Below, piece after piece: positions 33,043 to 42,191 of a stretch of DNA of 64,000 nt (the stretch's first letter is position 1; every line of letters begins with the position of its first letter). Source of the DNA: UBA10649 sp037130755 (lineage in GTDB: Bacteria > Actinomycetota > Actinomycetes > S36-B12); assembly GCA_037130755.1 (NCBI GenBank), contig JBAXSI010000002.1, forward strand, positions 1 through 64,000. The letters run 5' to 3'. The notes under the pieces are model-generated. The model saw only the letters and a list, made by a program, of their open reading frames with translations. It ran no database searches and had not been told where the DNA came from. The position numbers and the translations under genes were made by a program.

Positions 33043-34793
33043 GCGTGGGGCGTCGCCGCCCGCTTGCCCTGCTGGGCTCCGTCCTGACGGCAGTGGCCGC
33101 CGTCATCGTCCTGGCGGCTCCGGCTCAGGCGGAGGACATCAACGCGTTCAACGTCGCGGTCTCGGTCAACGCCGACACCTCCATGAGCTTCACCGAGACG
33201 ATCAACTACGACTTCGGGTCGGAGAGCCGTCACGGCATCTTCCGCGACATCCCGGTGTACGACGTCCTGGATTCGGGCGAGAATCGTTACTACGGCGTGA
33301 GTGTCGAGTCCGTCACACAGGATGGGCAGGTAGCGACCTACGAGCTCAGCGACAATGACCGCTACCTCGAGATCAAGATCGGTGATGCCGACACGCTGAT
33401 CACCGGCGCGCACGTGTACGTCATCAAGTACACCGTGCGCAACGGCCTGCGGGTGATCACCGCTCAGGACATGGCCGACGGGCAGCTGCCGGCGTCGGTC
33501 GCGCAGGGCGACGTGGAGATGTACTGGGACCTCATCGGCGATGCGTGGCAGGTGCCGATCGCCGACGCACGTGGGGCCATCACCGGCCCGGCCGATGCGC
33601 TGACGGCGTCGTGCTTTTGGGGCTACTCCGGGAGTACGGCAACGTGCCCAGCCTCCGTCTCGGGGTCGGCTGTCTCCGTCGGCGGGATCGCTCTGCAGCC
33701 CAACGAGGGAGTGACCGCATCCGTCGTCTATCCGCGGTCGGCTTTCACCACCGCTCCTGTTGAGGACGTGCGCACGCCCGATGTCCCGTTGGGGATCTGG
33801 ACCTTCCTCGGTTCGATCCCGGTCGCCGGACTGTTCCTGATCGTTCCGGGCATCTTCGCCGCCTTCATGCGGCGCAAGGACAAGGGTGTCGACCTGAACG
33901 CTGCGCCTCCTATGTACGAGCCGCCGGACGGACTGTCACCGGCGGAGATGGTGGCTGCATGGAAGGGCGAGAAGGACGCCGGCGAGTCGCGGGTGCTCGC
34001 CGCGACCCTGGTCGACCTGGCGGCGCGCGGCTGGGTGGTGCTGCAGACCGGCGATGAACTGGTGGTCCGCCCGACGGCAGGCGGCCAGGGCGAACTTCGC
34101 CCGTGGGAACGGGACTTCATTGACCAGTTGATGCCCGGCGGTGAGCCTGCCGTGCTGCAGAAGTACGACAAGGAACACACGGAGGTCTGGACGAGCACCT
34201 ATGGCGAACTGGTGACGGCGGCCAAGGCTTCCGGTCGCCGGAATCCCAACGGCGACAAGCCTGACAAGCGCTGGAACTGGCTGCTCATCGTGACCGTCGT
34301 GTGCTTCGTCCTGGGCTTCATCACCATCTTCTTCGCCGGCGCGGTAGCCGCCTTCCTCATACCGGTCGCCATCGGTTCCCTGATCGGCTTCTTCATCGCA
34401 CGGCTGATCACCCCGCGTCAGGAGACGCAGCAGTCCGCCGAGTTCATCGCGAAGGTCAACGGCCTTGAGCGCGTGCTGTCCACCGACCCTTCGGTGGCCC
34501 GTCGCGACGTGGCGATCAAGCTGGGGCTTCCACCCGCAGCAGTGATGGCCACGATGCTGCCGTTCGCGGTGGTCTTCAAGCTGGAGAAGTCGTGGATGGG
34601 TGCCTTCCCCGACCTCACGCCCGCTGACTTCGCGGCAACCGGATTCGGCTTCCTGACTCTCGTGCAGATCAACGGCCTGGTGAACTCGACATCGTCATCC
34701 GCGCACGCTGCCACGATGACGCAGAGCAGCGGCTCGGGCGGCGGCGGCTTCTCCGGTGGTGGCGGCGGCGGAGGTGGTGGCGGCTCCTGGTGA
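33039..34793 (+). CDS. DUF2207 membrane protein
   Basis: The 584-residue protein has a signal peptide (to about 31, APAQAED), an extracellular DUF2207 domain (FNVAVSVNADTSMSFTETIN, RHGIFRDIP), a membrane span near 255-280, a cytoplasmic region, a hydrophobic pair near 410-450, and a Gly-rich tail ending in GGSW. Function is unknown; partnership with LemA is conserved across bacteria. The Gly-rich end is a family trait, not a sequencing artefact. Confidence 0.9.
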   Translation: MSVGRRRPLALLGSVLTAVAAVIVLAAPAQAEDINAFNVAVSVNADTSMSFTETINYDFGSESRHGIFRDIPVYDVLDSGENRYYGVSVESVTQDGQVATYELSDNDRYLEIKIGDADTLITGAHVYVIKYTVRNGLRVITAQDMADGQLPASVAQGDVEMYWDLIGDAWQVPIADARGAITGPADALTASCFWGYSGSTATCPASVSGSAVSVGGIALQPNEGVTASVVYPRSAFTTAPVEDVRTPDVPLGIWTFLGSIPVAGLFLIVPGIFAAFMRRKDKGVDLNAAPPMYEPPDGLSPAEMVAAWKGEKDAGESRVLAATLVDLAARGWVVLQTGDELVVRPTAGGQGELRPWERDFIDQLMPGGEPAVLQKYDKEHTEVWTSTYGELVTAAKASGRRNPNGDKPDKRWNWLLIVTVVCFVLGFITIFFAGAVAAFLIPVAIGSLIGFFIARLITPRQETQQSAEFIAKVNGLERVLSTDPSVARRDVAIKLGLPPAAVMATMLPFAVVFKLEKSWMGAFPDLTPADFAATGFGFLTLVQINGLVNSTSSSAHAATMTQSSGSGGGGFSGGGGGGGGGGSW

Positions 34794-34863
34794 GTCGGCC
34801 GTTGTCCACAGGCGCGGGATTGACCATGGCCCGCACTGATGTGATCGACGTACCGTCGAGCGC

Positions 34864-36090
34864 ATGGATGCCCTGCTGGCCGTAGAGGATCGCGTGCGCG
34901 ACGGCGTGCGAACGCATGGCATCGACCCCCAGCTCGAACCCGATGCCGTCCGTGCGCTCGTCGACGATGCCGTGGCCGACGTCGTCGCCGAGTGGGTCAG
35001 CCGGGACCTCGACATGCTGCTTGAGCCCGTCGAAATCGCCCGTCATGCCTTCGACGCTGTCGCCGGATTCGGACCGTTGCAGCCGTTCTTCGACGATCCG
35101 CTCGTCGAGGAGCTATGGATCAACGATCCGGGCCGCGTGTTCGTCGCCCGCAACGGTCGCAGCGAGCTCACGACCGTCGTCCTCACTGCCGATCAGGTTC
35201 GCGACCTCGTCGAGCGGATGCTGCGGCAGTCGGGCCGGCGCCTTGACCTGTCGAGCCCGTTCGTCGATGCGATGCTCCCCGACGGCAGTCGCCTTCATGT
35301 CGCCATCCCCGACATCACGCGAAGGCACTGGGCCGTCAACGTCCGACGCTTCGTGGTCCGTCCTCGCCATGTCAGCGACCTCGTCGCGACGGGGTCGCTC
35401 ACCACGCAGGCGTCGGCGTTCCTCGACGCCGCAGTGGTGTCGGGCCTCAACATCGTCGTGGCCGGCGGAACGCAGTCCGGTAAGACCACATTCGTCAACG
35501 CCCTGCTCGGCTGCGTGCCTGCTCACGAACGGATCGTGTCGTGCGAGGAGGTGTTCGAGCTTCGACTCGAGCATCCTGACTGGGTAGGCATGCAGACCCG
35601 CGATGCCAGCCTCGAGGGAACGGGCGAGGTGCCGTTGCGTCGGCTCGTGCGCGAGGCGTTGCGCATGCGGCCGACAAGGCTGATCGTGGGCGAGGTCCGG
35701 CAGGCGGAGTCGCTCGACCTACTGGTCGCGATGAACAGCGGTATGCCGTCCATGGCGACGTTGCATGCCAACAGCGCACGCGAGGCCGTCACGAAACTGT
35801 GCACCCTGCCGCTGCTCGCGGGCCAGAACATCGCGTCGGACTTCGTCGTGCCGACGGTCGCGGGGTGCGTCGACCTCGTGGTTCACCTGGCCACGGAGCG
35901 ATCGGGTGCTCGACGCGTTCGTGAGATCGCCGCGCTGCCCGGGCGGGTCGAGGCGGGTGTCATCGAGATGGCCGACATCTTCGTCGACCACGGGTCCGGC
36001 CTGCAGCGCGGACGCGGACTGCCGCCGCACGAGCAGCGCTTCTGCGCGCATGGCTACGACCTCGCCGAACTGCTCGGCCGTGGGGAGTGA
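34864..36090 (+). CDS. Tad/Flp pilus assembly ATPase (CpaF/TadA)
   Basis: The 408-residue secretion ATPase has an N-terminal helical domain, FGPLQPFFDDPLVEELWIN, Walker A GGTQSGKT (201-208), an Asp box around VSCEEVFEL, and a Walker B/His box region (RLIVGEVRQAES... SMATLHANS). It powers pilin assembly or secretion through TadB/TadC. It opens an uninterrupted operon through 39432. Confidence 0.92.
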   Translation: MDALLAVEDRVRDGVRTHGIDPQLEPDAVRALVDDAVADVVAEWVSRDLDMLLEPVEIARHAFDAVAGFGPLQPFFDDPLVEELWINDPGRVFVARNGRSELTTVVLTADQVRDLVERMLRQSGRRLDLSSPFVDAMLPDGSRLHVAIPDITRRHWAVNVRRFVVRPRHVSDLVATGSLTTQASAFLDAAVVSGLNIVVAGGTQSGKTTFVNALLGCVPAHERIVSCEEVFELRLEHPDWVGMQTRDASLEGTGEVPLRRLVREALRMRPTRLIVGEVRQAESLDLLVAMNSGMPSMATLHANSAREAVTKLCTLPLLAGQNIASDFVVPTVAGCVDLVVHLATERSGARRVREIAALPGRVEAGVIEMADIFVDHGSGLQRGRGLPPHEQRFCAHGYDLAELLGRGE

Positions 36091-36963
36091 GTGCGCATGC
36101 AGCCCACTCCTGTTCTCGGTGCAGTGCTCGGCCTGCTGGTCGCTGGCGGTGTGTTCCTCGTCATCGGGGCGTGGACGGCGCCGCGGGCGGAGCGAGCCTC
36201 TCGCGAGAGCGTCCTCACGCGGGTCATCCGTCAGGCGGGGCTTCCTCGGGTACGGCCGATCAGCGTCGTTGCGGCCTCGGTCGGCGCGGGACTGGTCGTG
36301 GGGATGCTCGCCCTGGTGATTACGGCCCTGCCCGTCGTGGCGGCGATGGCGACCGTGGTCGCAGGTTGCGTGCCCGTCGCGCTGCTGCGCAGGCGCCGGC
36401 GACTGCGCACGAGGGCGCTGCGCACCAGCTGGCCCGACGCTGTCGACACCTTGTCGTCGGCGATCCGTGCGGGGATGTCGTTGCCCGAGGCATTGATCGA
36501 GTTGTCGCGTTGCGGTCCTGAGCCGCTGCGCTTCGCGTTCGCGGACTTCGCTGCCGACTACCGATCGTCAGCGTCGTTCGGCGTGTCACTCGATCGACTG
36601 CAGGTCCGCATGGCCGATCCCGTAGCCGATCGGGTGATCGCCTCCCTGCGCATCGCCCGCGAGGTGGGCGGCTCCGACATCGGCGTCGTGCTGCGCACGC
36701 TCAGCTCGCTGCTACGCGAGGACGCGCGGGCGCGTGGTGAGATCGAAGGCCGTCAGAGCTGGACGGTGTCCGCGGCGCGACTGGCGGTGGCGGCCCCCTG
36801 GATCACTCTGGCTTTGCTGTGCACCCGGCCGGAGGCAATCCACGCCTACCGCACTGTCGCGGGTGCGTTGGTGCTGCTCACGGCGGCCGGGCTGTCCTTG
36901 GTCGCCTATCGGTTGATGCTGCACATCGGCCGACTGCCCGACGATCAGCGGCTCGCGGCATGA
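36091..36963 (+). CDS. Type II secretion F-domain protein, TadB-like
   Basis: The 290-residue membrane protein has N-terminal spans (about 7-27, 60-95), a T2SSF cytoplasmic domain (LSSAIRAGMSLPEALIEL) and C-terminal spans (about 225-275). It is the inner-membrane platform of the Flp pilus. GGGGAG precedes GTG 36091; ATG 36097 is possible. ATGA overlap with tadC. Confidence 0.88.
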   Translation: MRMQPTPVLGAVLGLLVAGGVFLVIGAWTAPRAERASRESVLTRVIRQAGLPRVRPISVVAASVGAGLVVGMLALVITALPVVAAMATVVAGCVPVALLRRRRRLRTRALRTSWPDAVDTLSSAIRAGMSLPEALIELSRCGPEPLRFAFADFAADYRSSASFGVSLDRLQVRMADPVADRVIASLRIAREVGGSDIGVVLRTLSSLLREDARARGEIEGRQSWTVSAARLAVAAPWITLALLCTRPEAIHAYRTVAGALVLLTAAGLSLVAYRLMLHIGRLPDDQRLAA

Positions 36964-37853
36964 GCCGGGCCACGTGGGGCGCGATTCTCGGCCTCGCCAT
37001 GGGCGCGGGCCTTCTCCTGGTCGGCTCCTGGATCCGCGCGCGCCGACCAATGACGGTGCTGGAGCGGATCGGTCCGTTCGTGGGCTCTGTCACGGGCGTC
37101 CCGACGGGTGTGGGGGAGCGGGCGACCACCGCTACCGCGTGGTCGACGCTCTGGTTGCTGGTTGGTCCGGTCCTCGACTTTCGTTCGGGCCGGCCACGCC
37201 CTGGCGGTGTCGGCGCGGCGGAGCGACAGTGGCTTCGACATCTGGCGTGGGCAGCCGTGGGTGCTGCGGTCGGTGGGGCGATCGCGCTGGCTACGTCGCA
37301 CGACGGAACTGCTGGCCTCGGGGTCGTACTGCTCGGCGCGCTCGGTGCCGCTGCGGGCTGGCTCGGCTCGGACCGGCGCGATGCGCAGCTGCAGCGTCGT
37401 CGTCGACGGCGCATTGAGCGGCAGTTGCCGGGCGTCGCTGAACTGATGGCCTTCGCGGTGGCGGCAGGGGAGTCCCCCGTGGCTGCACTCGAGCGAGTCG
37501 CGAACACTGCGCAGGGCGACCTTGCCGACGAACTCGATGGGGTCGTGTCCGACGTGCGCAGCGGTGCGCCGTTCGACATCGCCGTCGCGGCCATGGGCCG
37601 GCGCGTGGCGTCGGTCCCGGTTCAGCGATTCGTCGACGGCCTCGTCATCGCGCTTGAACGAGGCACCCCGATCGCCGACGTCCTGCGTGCGCAGGCAGCC
37701 GACTGCCGCGCCGACGAGCATCGACGTCTCCTCGAACTGGCCGGCCGCAAGGACGTGCTGATGCTGGTCCCGGTCGTGTTCTTGATCCTCCCGGTCGTGG
37801 TGCTCGTCGCACTGTTCCCAGGCATCCAGAGCCTTCGGCTCGTCGTCACGTAG
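36960..37853 (+). CDS. Type II secretion F-domain protein, TadC-like
   Basis: The 297-residue second platform protein has a T2SSF domain (PGVAELMAFAVAAGESPVAAL and ALERGTPIADVLRAQA) between membrane spans; a basic cluster QRRRRRRIERQ marks the cytoplasmic side. It completes the TadB/TadC pair. Confidence 0.88.
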   Translation: MSRATWGAILGLAMGAGLLLVGSWIRARRPMTVLERIGPFVGSVTGVPTGVGERATTATAWSTLWLLVGPVLDFRSGRPRPGGVGAAERQWLRHLAWAAVGAAVGGAIALATSHDGTAGLGVVLLGALGAAAGWLGSDRRDAQLQRRRRRRIERQLPGVAELMAFAVAAGESPVAALERVANTAQGDLADELDGVVSDVRSGAPFDIAVAAMGRRVASVPVQRFVDGLVIALERGTPIADVLRAQAADCRADEHRRLLELAGRKDVLMLVPVVFLILPVVVLVALFPGIQSLRLVVT

Positions 37854-37885
37854 CGCTGATCTGCAACCACCACGAAGGGAAATCG

Positions 37886-38080
37886 ATGTTCACGCTCCTT
37901 CAAGCGCTGTCCGCATTCGCGGCGCGACTGCGCGCAGCCACCGATGACCGTGGCGATGTGCCCGGCTGGGTGCTCGTCACGGTGATGACCGCAGGCCTGG
38001 TCACTGCTATCTGGCTGGTCGCGGACGGGCAGCTCACCTCGGTGCTCGACCGTGCCATCAGCTCGGTCTCGCAACCCTGA
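37886..38080 (+). CDS. Small Flp-type pilin
   Basis: The 64-residue protein has a short leader, then DDRGDVPGWVLVTVMTAGLV and a hydrophobic helix, as in actinobacterial Flp pilins encoded right after TadC. A GAAGGGA ribosome site precedes ATG 37886. It is probably the major subunit, trimmed by a prepilin peptidase encoded outside the window. Confidence 0.82.
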   Translation: MFTLLQALSAFAARLRAATDDRGDVPGWVLVTVMTAGLVTAIWLVADGQLTSVLDRAISSVSQP

Positions 38081-38123
38081 CGTGGCCAGCAGGCTCGTCC
38101 TCACGCCACGACGGGAGCATTGC

Positions 38124-38513
38124 GTGCGTCGTAGCGATGAGGGTCGTGGTGATCACGGCAGTGCCGTCGTCGAGTTCGCTCTGGTGGCGCCGCTGGTGCT
38201 GCTGCTCGCGCTCGCCGTGGTGCAGGTCGCCCTTGTGCTCGAGGTACGGGCGACGCTGACCTCTGCCGCAGCCGAAGGAGCCAGGGCAGCCGCTCTCGCG
38301 GGAGCCGATCCGGCGGCCGGAGTGCGCCGGGCGCGGACCTTGCTGTCGCAGAACGTCGCGGCATCGGTCGTGCGGCAGGTCTCGGCGGTGCGCGCGACGG
38401 TCCACGGGCTCCCGGTCATGGCCGTGCGAATCGAGGCCACGCTCCCACTGGTGGGCCTGCTCGGTCCGTCCACGATGACGGTGGTGGGCCACGCGCTTCA
38501 GGAGGCCCAGTGA
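38124..38513 (+). CDS. TadE-like pseudopilin
   Basis: The 129-residue protein has GSAVVEFALVAPLVLLLALA at the N-terminus, the TadE signature with the conserved Glu, then a mostly extracellular domain. GTG 38124 lies 6 nt after GGGAG; GTG 38082 is in frame but has no ribosome site. Confidence 0.85.
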   Translation: MRRSDEGRGDHGSAVVEFALVAPLVLLLALAVVQVALVLEVRATLTSAAAEGARAAALAGADPAAGVRRARTLLSQNVAASVVRQVSAVRATVHGLPVMAVRIEATLPLVGLLGPSTMTVVGHALQEAQ

Positions 38514-38995
38514 CGCGAGTGCCGCGAGAGCGACGCGATCGAGGTGGCGCGATGAGGCGGCACGACGAGGGCTCGGCCATCGTCGAGTTCATCATCGTCG
38601 GGATCGCGATCATGGTTCCGCTGGTGTACGTCGTCCAGTGCGCGATGGTCGTCCACTCAGCAACGCTGGCCAGCTCGCAGGCGGTTCGCGAGGCCGGGCG
38701 GGCGTTCAGCACGGCGGTCGACGACCTCGCCGGCCGTCAGCGCGCGGCTGCTGCCGCTCGACTGGCCTTCGCGGACCAGGGGCTCGCGCTGCCTGCGGGT
38801 GCGTTGCGCATGGAGTGCCCGGACGGCCCGTGCCTGGCGCCGGGGTCGGTCATCGATGTCCGTCTCGACTGGCAGGTGCCGCTGCCGTGGCTGCCCGCTG
38901 ACTGGTCGGGTCGAGGCCGGGCCGCTGTGCCGATCAGTGCGCATCAGCGTGTGCCGGTCGACGACTTCCGCGGCGACCCGGAGTCGTCGGCATGA
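38510..38995 (+). CDS. TadE/TadF-like pseudopilin
   Basis: The 161-residue protein has GSAIVEFIIVGIAIMVPLVY after a basic leader, and two cysteines (CPDGPC) in its extracellular part that may form a disulfide. GTG 38510 overlaps the previous stop (GTGA); ATG 38552 after GAGGTGG is an alternative start. Confidence 0.82.
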   Translation: MTRVPRERRDRGGAMRRHDEGSAIVEFIIVGIAIMVPLVYVVQCAMVVHSATLASSQAVREAGRAFSTAVDDLAGRQRAAAAARLAFADQGLALPAGALRMECPDGPCLAPGSVIDVRLDWQVPLPWLPADWSGRGRAAVPISAHQRVPVDDFRGDPESSA

Positions 38996-39432
38996 CGCGG
39001 CTCACGAGGGACGACGAGGGCAGTGTGCTGCTGCTCGGGATCGGACTGGTCGTGGTGTGCGTGCTGGCCGTGGCGGCGCTCGTCGATGCGTCGTCGGCCT
39101 TCCTGCAGCGCCAGAAGTTGTTCGCGGTCGCCGATGCGGCGGCGGTCGCGGGCGCGCAGGCCATCGACCTCCCGGCGTACTACGCCCATGGGGCGACCTC
39201 CGCCACCCGGCTGGAGCCAGCCGCGGTCAGCGCCACGGTGACCCGTCATCTGGAGAGAGCCGACGCCCGACGGGCCATCCCCGGGATGGTGGTCACGAGA
39301 ATCTGGTCGGACGGGCAGCAGGTCGTCGTGGGACTCCAGTCGCCGCTTCGGCTGCCGTTCCTGTCCGGCCTTTTCGGCGGTCAGGTCGCCGTCGAGTCGT
39401 GGGCTCAACTGGACTACCGCGGCTTGGGCTGA
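38992..39432 (+). CDS. TadG-like/Rv3657c-like pilus-assembly protein
   Basis: The 146-residue protein opens DDEGSVLLLGIGLVVVCVLA followed by LVDASSAFLQRQKLFAVADA and AVAGAQAID, the TadG N-terminal pattern. It lacks the large vWA domain of full TadG proteins. Coupled to the preceding gene by an ATGA overlap; last gene of the pilus operon. Confidence 0.82.
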   Translation: MTRLTRDDEGSVLLLGIGLVVVCVLAVAALVDASSAFLQRQKLFAVADAAAVAGAQAIDLPAYYAHGATSATRLEPAAVSATVTRHLERADARRAIPGMVVTRIWSDGQQVVVGLQSPLRLPFLSGLFGGQVAVESWAQLDYRGLG

Positions 39433-39443
39433 CGGCCTGGCCG

Positions 39444-39449
39444 TACGCT
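39444..39449 (+). promoter_or_regulatory. -10 element before prfB
   Basis: TACGCT is followed by 8 nt and GTG 39458; no ribosome site, so a leaderless message is likely. Confidence 0.4.
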
Positions 39450-39457
39450 GGTCCATC

Positions 39458-40567
39458 GTGGCTCCCCTCGACGTACCCGACCGCATCGCCGCCCTCGAGA
39501 ACACGATGGGCAGCATCGAGACGGTCCTGGACCTGCCGGCCATGAAGGTCCAGCTGATCGAGGTCGAGGCGCAGGCCTCCGCACCGGACCTGTGGGACAA
39601 CCAGGAGAACGCTCAGAAGGTCACCTCCCGCCTGTCGTTCCTGCAGGGCGAGCTGCGCAAGGTCGAGGCGCTGCGAAGCCGGCTCAATGACCTGCCGATC
39701 CTGTTCGAGCTCGCCGACAGCGAGGAGGACGACGCTGCGCTCGCCGACGCGATGAAGGAGCTCGAGTCACTCGAGACGATGGTCGCCGAACTCGAGGTGC
39801 GCACGCTCCTGTCAGGCGAGTACGACTCGCGCGAGGCGTTCGTCAGCATCCGCTCGGGTGCAGGGGGCGTCGACGCGGCCGACTGGGCAGAGATGCTCCT
39901 GCGCATGTACACCCGCTACTGCGAGCGGCACAACTGGCCGTTCGAGGTCAACGACACGTCCTACGCGGAAGAGGCCGGCATCAAGTCGGCGACCTTCCAC
40001 GTCAAGGCGCCGTACGCGTACGGCACGCTCTCGGTCGAGCAGGGCACCCATCGGCTGGTGCGCATCTCGCCGTTCGACAACCAGGGTCGTCGGCAGACGT
40101 CGTTCGCGGAGGTCGAGGTCATCCCCGTCGTCGAGCAGACCGACCACATTGACATCCCCGATGACGAGATCCGGGTCGACGTCTACCGCTCGTCGGGCCC
40201 AGGCGGCCAGGGCGTCAACACCACGGACTCCGCCGTGCGGATCACGCACATGGCGACGGGCATCGTGGTCTCCTGCCAGAACGAGCGGTCGCAGATCCAG
40301 AACCGCGCGTCGGCGATGGCCGTGCTCCAGTCCAAGCTGCTGGAGCGGCGCCGGCAGGAGGATCAGGCGAAGATGGACGCGCTCAAGGGTGACTCCGCCG
40401 GCTCGTGGGGGAACCAGATGCGTTCCTACGTCCTGCACCCGTACCAGATGGTCAAGGACCTGCGCACCGAGGAGGAAACAGGCAACACGGCCGCGGTCCT
40501 CGATGGGGAGATCGACAACTTCGTCGAAGCAGGAATCCGCTGGCGCAAGCAGACCGCTACCGCTTAG
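39458..40567 (+). CDS. prfB: Peptide chain release factor 2
   Basis: The 369-residue class I release factor has the UGA-recognition tripeptide SPF at 204-206 (as in RF2, not PxT of RF1) and the catalytic GGQ at 249-251. The frame is continuous: the programmed frameshift used by many bacteria for RF2 autoregulation is absent, as is usual in actinobacteria. Followed by ftsE as in mycobacteria. Confidence 0.97.
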   Translation: MAPLDVPDRIAALENTMGSIETVLDLPAMKVQLIEVEAQASAPDLWDNQENAQKVTSRLSFLQGELRKVEALRSRLNDLPILFELADSEEDDAALADAMKELESLETMVAELEVRTLLSGEYDSREAFVSIRSGAGGVDAADWAEMLLRMYTRYCERHNWPFEVNDTSYAEEAGIKSATFHVKAPYAYGTLSVEQGTHRLVRISPFDNQGRRQTSFAEVEVIPVVEQTDHIDIPDDEIRVDVYRSSGPGGQGVNTTDSAVRITHMATGIVVSCQNERSQIQNRASAMAVLQSKLLERRRQEDQAKMDALKGDSAGSWGNQMRSYVLHPYQMVKDLRTEEETGNTAAVLDGEIDNFVEAGIRWRKQTATA

Positions 40568-40584
40568 CAGCACCTTCCTCCGCT

Positions 40585-40590
40585 TACACT
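40585..40590 (+). promoter_or_regulatory. -10 element of a leaderless mRNA (ftsE)
   Basis: TACACT is followed by 6 nt and GTG 40597, giving transcription start at or beside the start codon. Confidence 0.55.
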
Positions 40591-40596
40591 GTCACG

Positions 40597-41286
40597 GTGA
40601 TCCTCTTCGACCACGTGACCAAGCAGTACGCCTCCCAGACGCGTCCTGCGCTCGAGGACGTGTCCCTGGAGATCGAGAAGGGGGAGTTCATCTTCCTCGT
40701 GGGGCCGTCAGGATCGGGCAAGTCGACGTTCCTTCGCCTCGTGCTCCGTGAGGAGCGCCCCAACAAGGGGCAGGTCTGGGTCCTGGGCAAGGAGCTCAAC
40801 CGGCTGTCGAACTGGAAGATCCCCGCGATGCGCCGCCAGATCGGCACCGTGTTCCAGGACTTCCGGCTCCTGCCCAACAAGACGGTCTTCGAGAACGTGG
40901 CCTTCGCCCTCGAGGTGATCGGCAAGCCGTCGTCCCAGATCAAGAAGGTCGTGCCCGAGGTCCTCGAGGTCGTGGGGCTGGAGGGCAAGGAGGGCCGGCG
41001 CCCTGACGAGCTCTCCGGCGGCGAGCAGCAGCGCGTGGCCATCGCCCGCGCGTTCGTCAACCGCCCGATGATCCTCATCGCAGACGAGCCCACCGGGAAC
41101 CTCGACCCCGCCACGTCCGTCGGAATCATGAAGCTACTCGACCGCATCAACAAGCTGGGAACCACGGTTGTCATGTCCACCCACGATTCGCAGATCGTCG
41201 ACCAGATGCGTCGACGCGTCATCGAGCTCGAGTCTGGGCACGTGGTCCGCGACCAGTCGCGAGGCGTCTACGGGTACGCCCGATGA
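40597..41286 (+). CDS. ftsE: Cell division ABC ATPase FtsE
   Basis: The 229-residue ABC ATPase has Walker A GPSGSGKST (36-44), Q-loop in GTVFQDFRLL, signature LSGGEQQ (139-145) and Walker B LIADEPT. With FtsX it forms the division complex that activates peptidoglycan hydrolases at the septum. GTG 40597 is fixed by the -10 upstream. Its stop overlaps ftsX. Confidence 0.97.
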   Translation: MILFDHVTKQYASQTRPALEDVSLEIEKGEFIFLVGPSGSGKSTFLRLVLREERPNKGQVWVLGKELNRLSNWKIPAMRRQIGTVFQDFRLLPNKTVFENVAFALEVIGKPSSQIKKVVPEVLEVVGLEGKEGRRPDELSGGEQQRVAIARAFVNRPMILIADEPTGNLDPATSVGIMKLLDRINKLGTTVVMSTHDSQIVDQMRRRVIELESGHVVRDQSRGVYGYAR

Positions 41287-42191
41287 GGGCGTCGTTCGTC
41301 GCGAGCGAGGTAGGCACCGGGCTTCGCCGCAACCTCACCATGACCATCGCGGTGATCATCACCGTCGCCGTTTCACTGGGGCTCTTCGGCGCGAGCCTGC
41401 TGGTGCGCGCGCAGGTCTCGACCATGAAGGACTTCTGGTACGACAAGGTCGAGGTGTCGATCTTCCTGTGCAGCAAAGGCAGCGACACTCCCTCGTGCGC
41501 GGGCGGCGCGGTCACCGACGCGCAGCGTCAGCAGATCAAGACCGACCTCGAGAGCCTTCGCCCGCTCGTCCAGGACATCTTCTACGAATCGAAGGAAGAG
41601 GCGTACAAGCGGTTCAAGGAGCAGTTCAAGAACTCGCCGATCGTCGACAACGTCTCGCCGAACGCCCTCCCCGAATCCTTCCGCGTGAAGCTCTCGGACC
41701 CGACGAAGTACGAAGTCGTGGCGTCCGCCTTCGCCGGCCGGCCGGGCATTGAGCAGGTCAACGACCAACGGCAGATCCTCGACAAGTTCTTCCGGCTCCT
41801 TGGCGGCCTGCAATTGATCGCGCTGCTCATCGCCATGGCCATGCTCGTGGTTACGGTGCTGCTCATCGTCAACACGATGCGCGTTGCCGCCTTCAGCCGA
41901 CGTCGTGAGACGAGCATCATGCGGCTCGTGGGCGCATCGAACTTCTACATCCAGCTGCCGTTCCTGCTCGAGGCGGCGCTCGCCGCTGGCATCGGCGCGC
42001 TGCTGGCAATCGGGACCTTGATCGTCACGAAGGCGGTGCTGATCGATCAGGTGCTGGCGCCGTCCTTCCAGTTCACGGCCTTCGTGGGCTGGGACGCGGT
42101 GGCGACGATCGCGCCGATCATGCTGATCGTCGGCGTGGGACTGGCAGGGATCGCGGCGTTCTTCACGCTGCGCAAATACCTGCGCGTGTGA
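41283..42191 (+). CDS. ftsX: Cell division protein FtsX
   Basis: The 302-residue protein has four membrane spans (about 20-42, 175-200, 225-255, 272-292) and an extracellular domain (about 45-170) with two cysteines (FLCSKG, SCAGG) likely to form a disulfide. ATGA overlap with ftsE. Next to it lies a DUF4436 gene rather than a hydrolase gene. Confidence 0.96.
   Translation: MRASFVASEVGTGLRRNLTMTIAVIITVAVSLGLFGASLLVRAQVSTMKDFWYDKVEVSIFLCSKGSDTPSCAGGAVTDAQRQQIKTDLESLRPLVQDIFYESKEEAYKRFKEQFKNSPIVDNVSPNALPESFRVKLSDPTKYEVVASAFAGRPGIEQVNDQRQILDKFFRLLGGLQLIALLIAMAMLVVTVLLIVNTMRVAAFSRRRETSIMRLVGASNFYIQLPFLLEAALAAGIGALLAIGTLIVTKAVLIDQVLAPSFQFTAFVGWDAVATIAPIMLIVGVGLAGIAAFFTLRKYLRV

Noticed and set aside
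39458..40567. Programmed frameshift in prfB
   Set aside because: The frame is continuous from GTG through the GGQ motif, with no in-frame UGA near codon 25.
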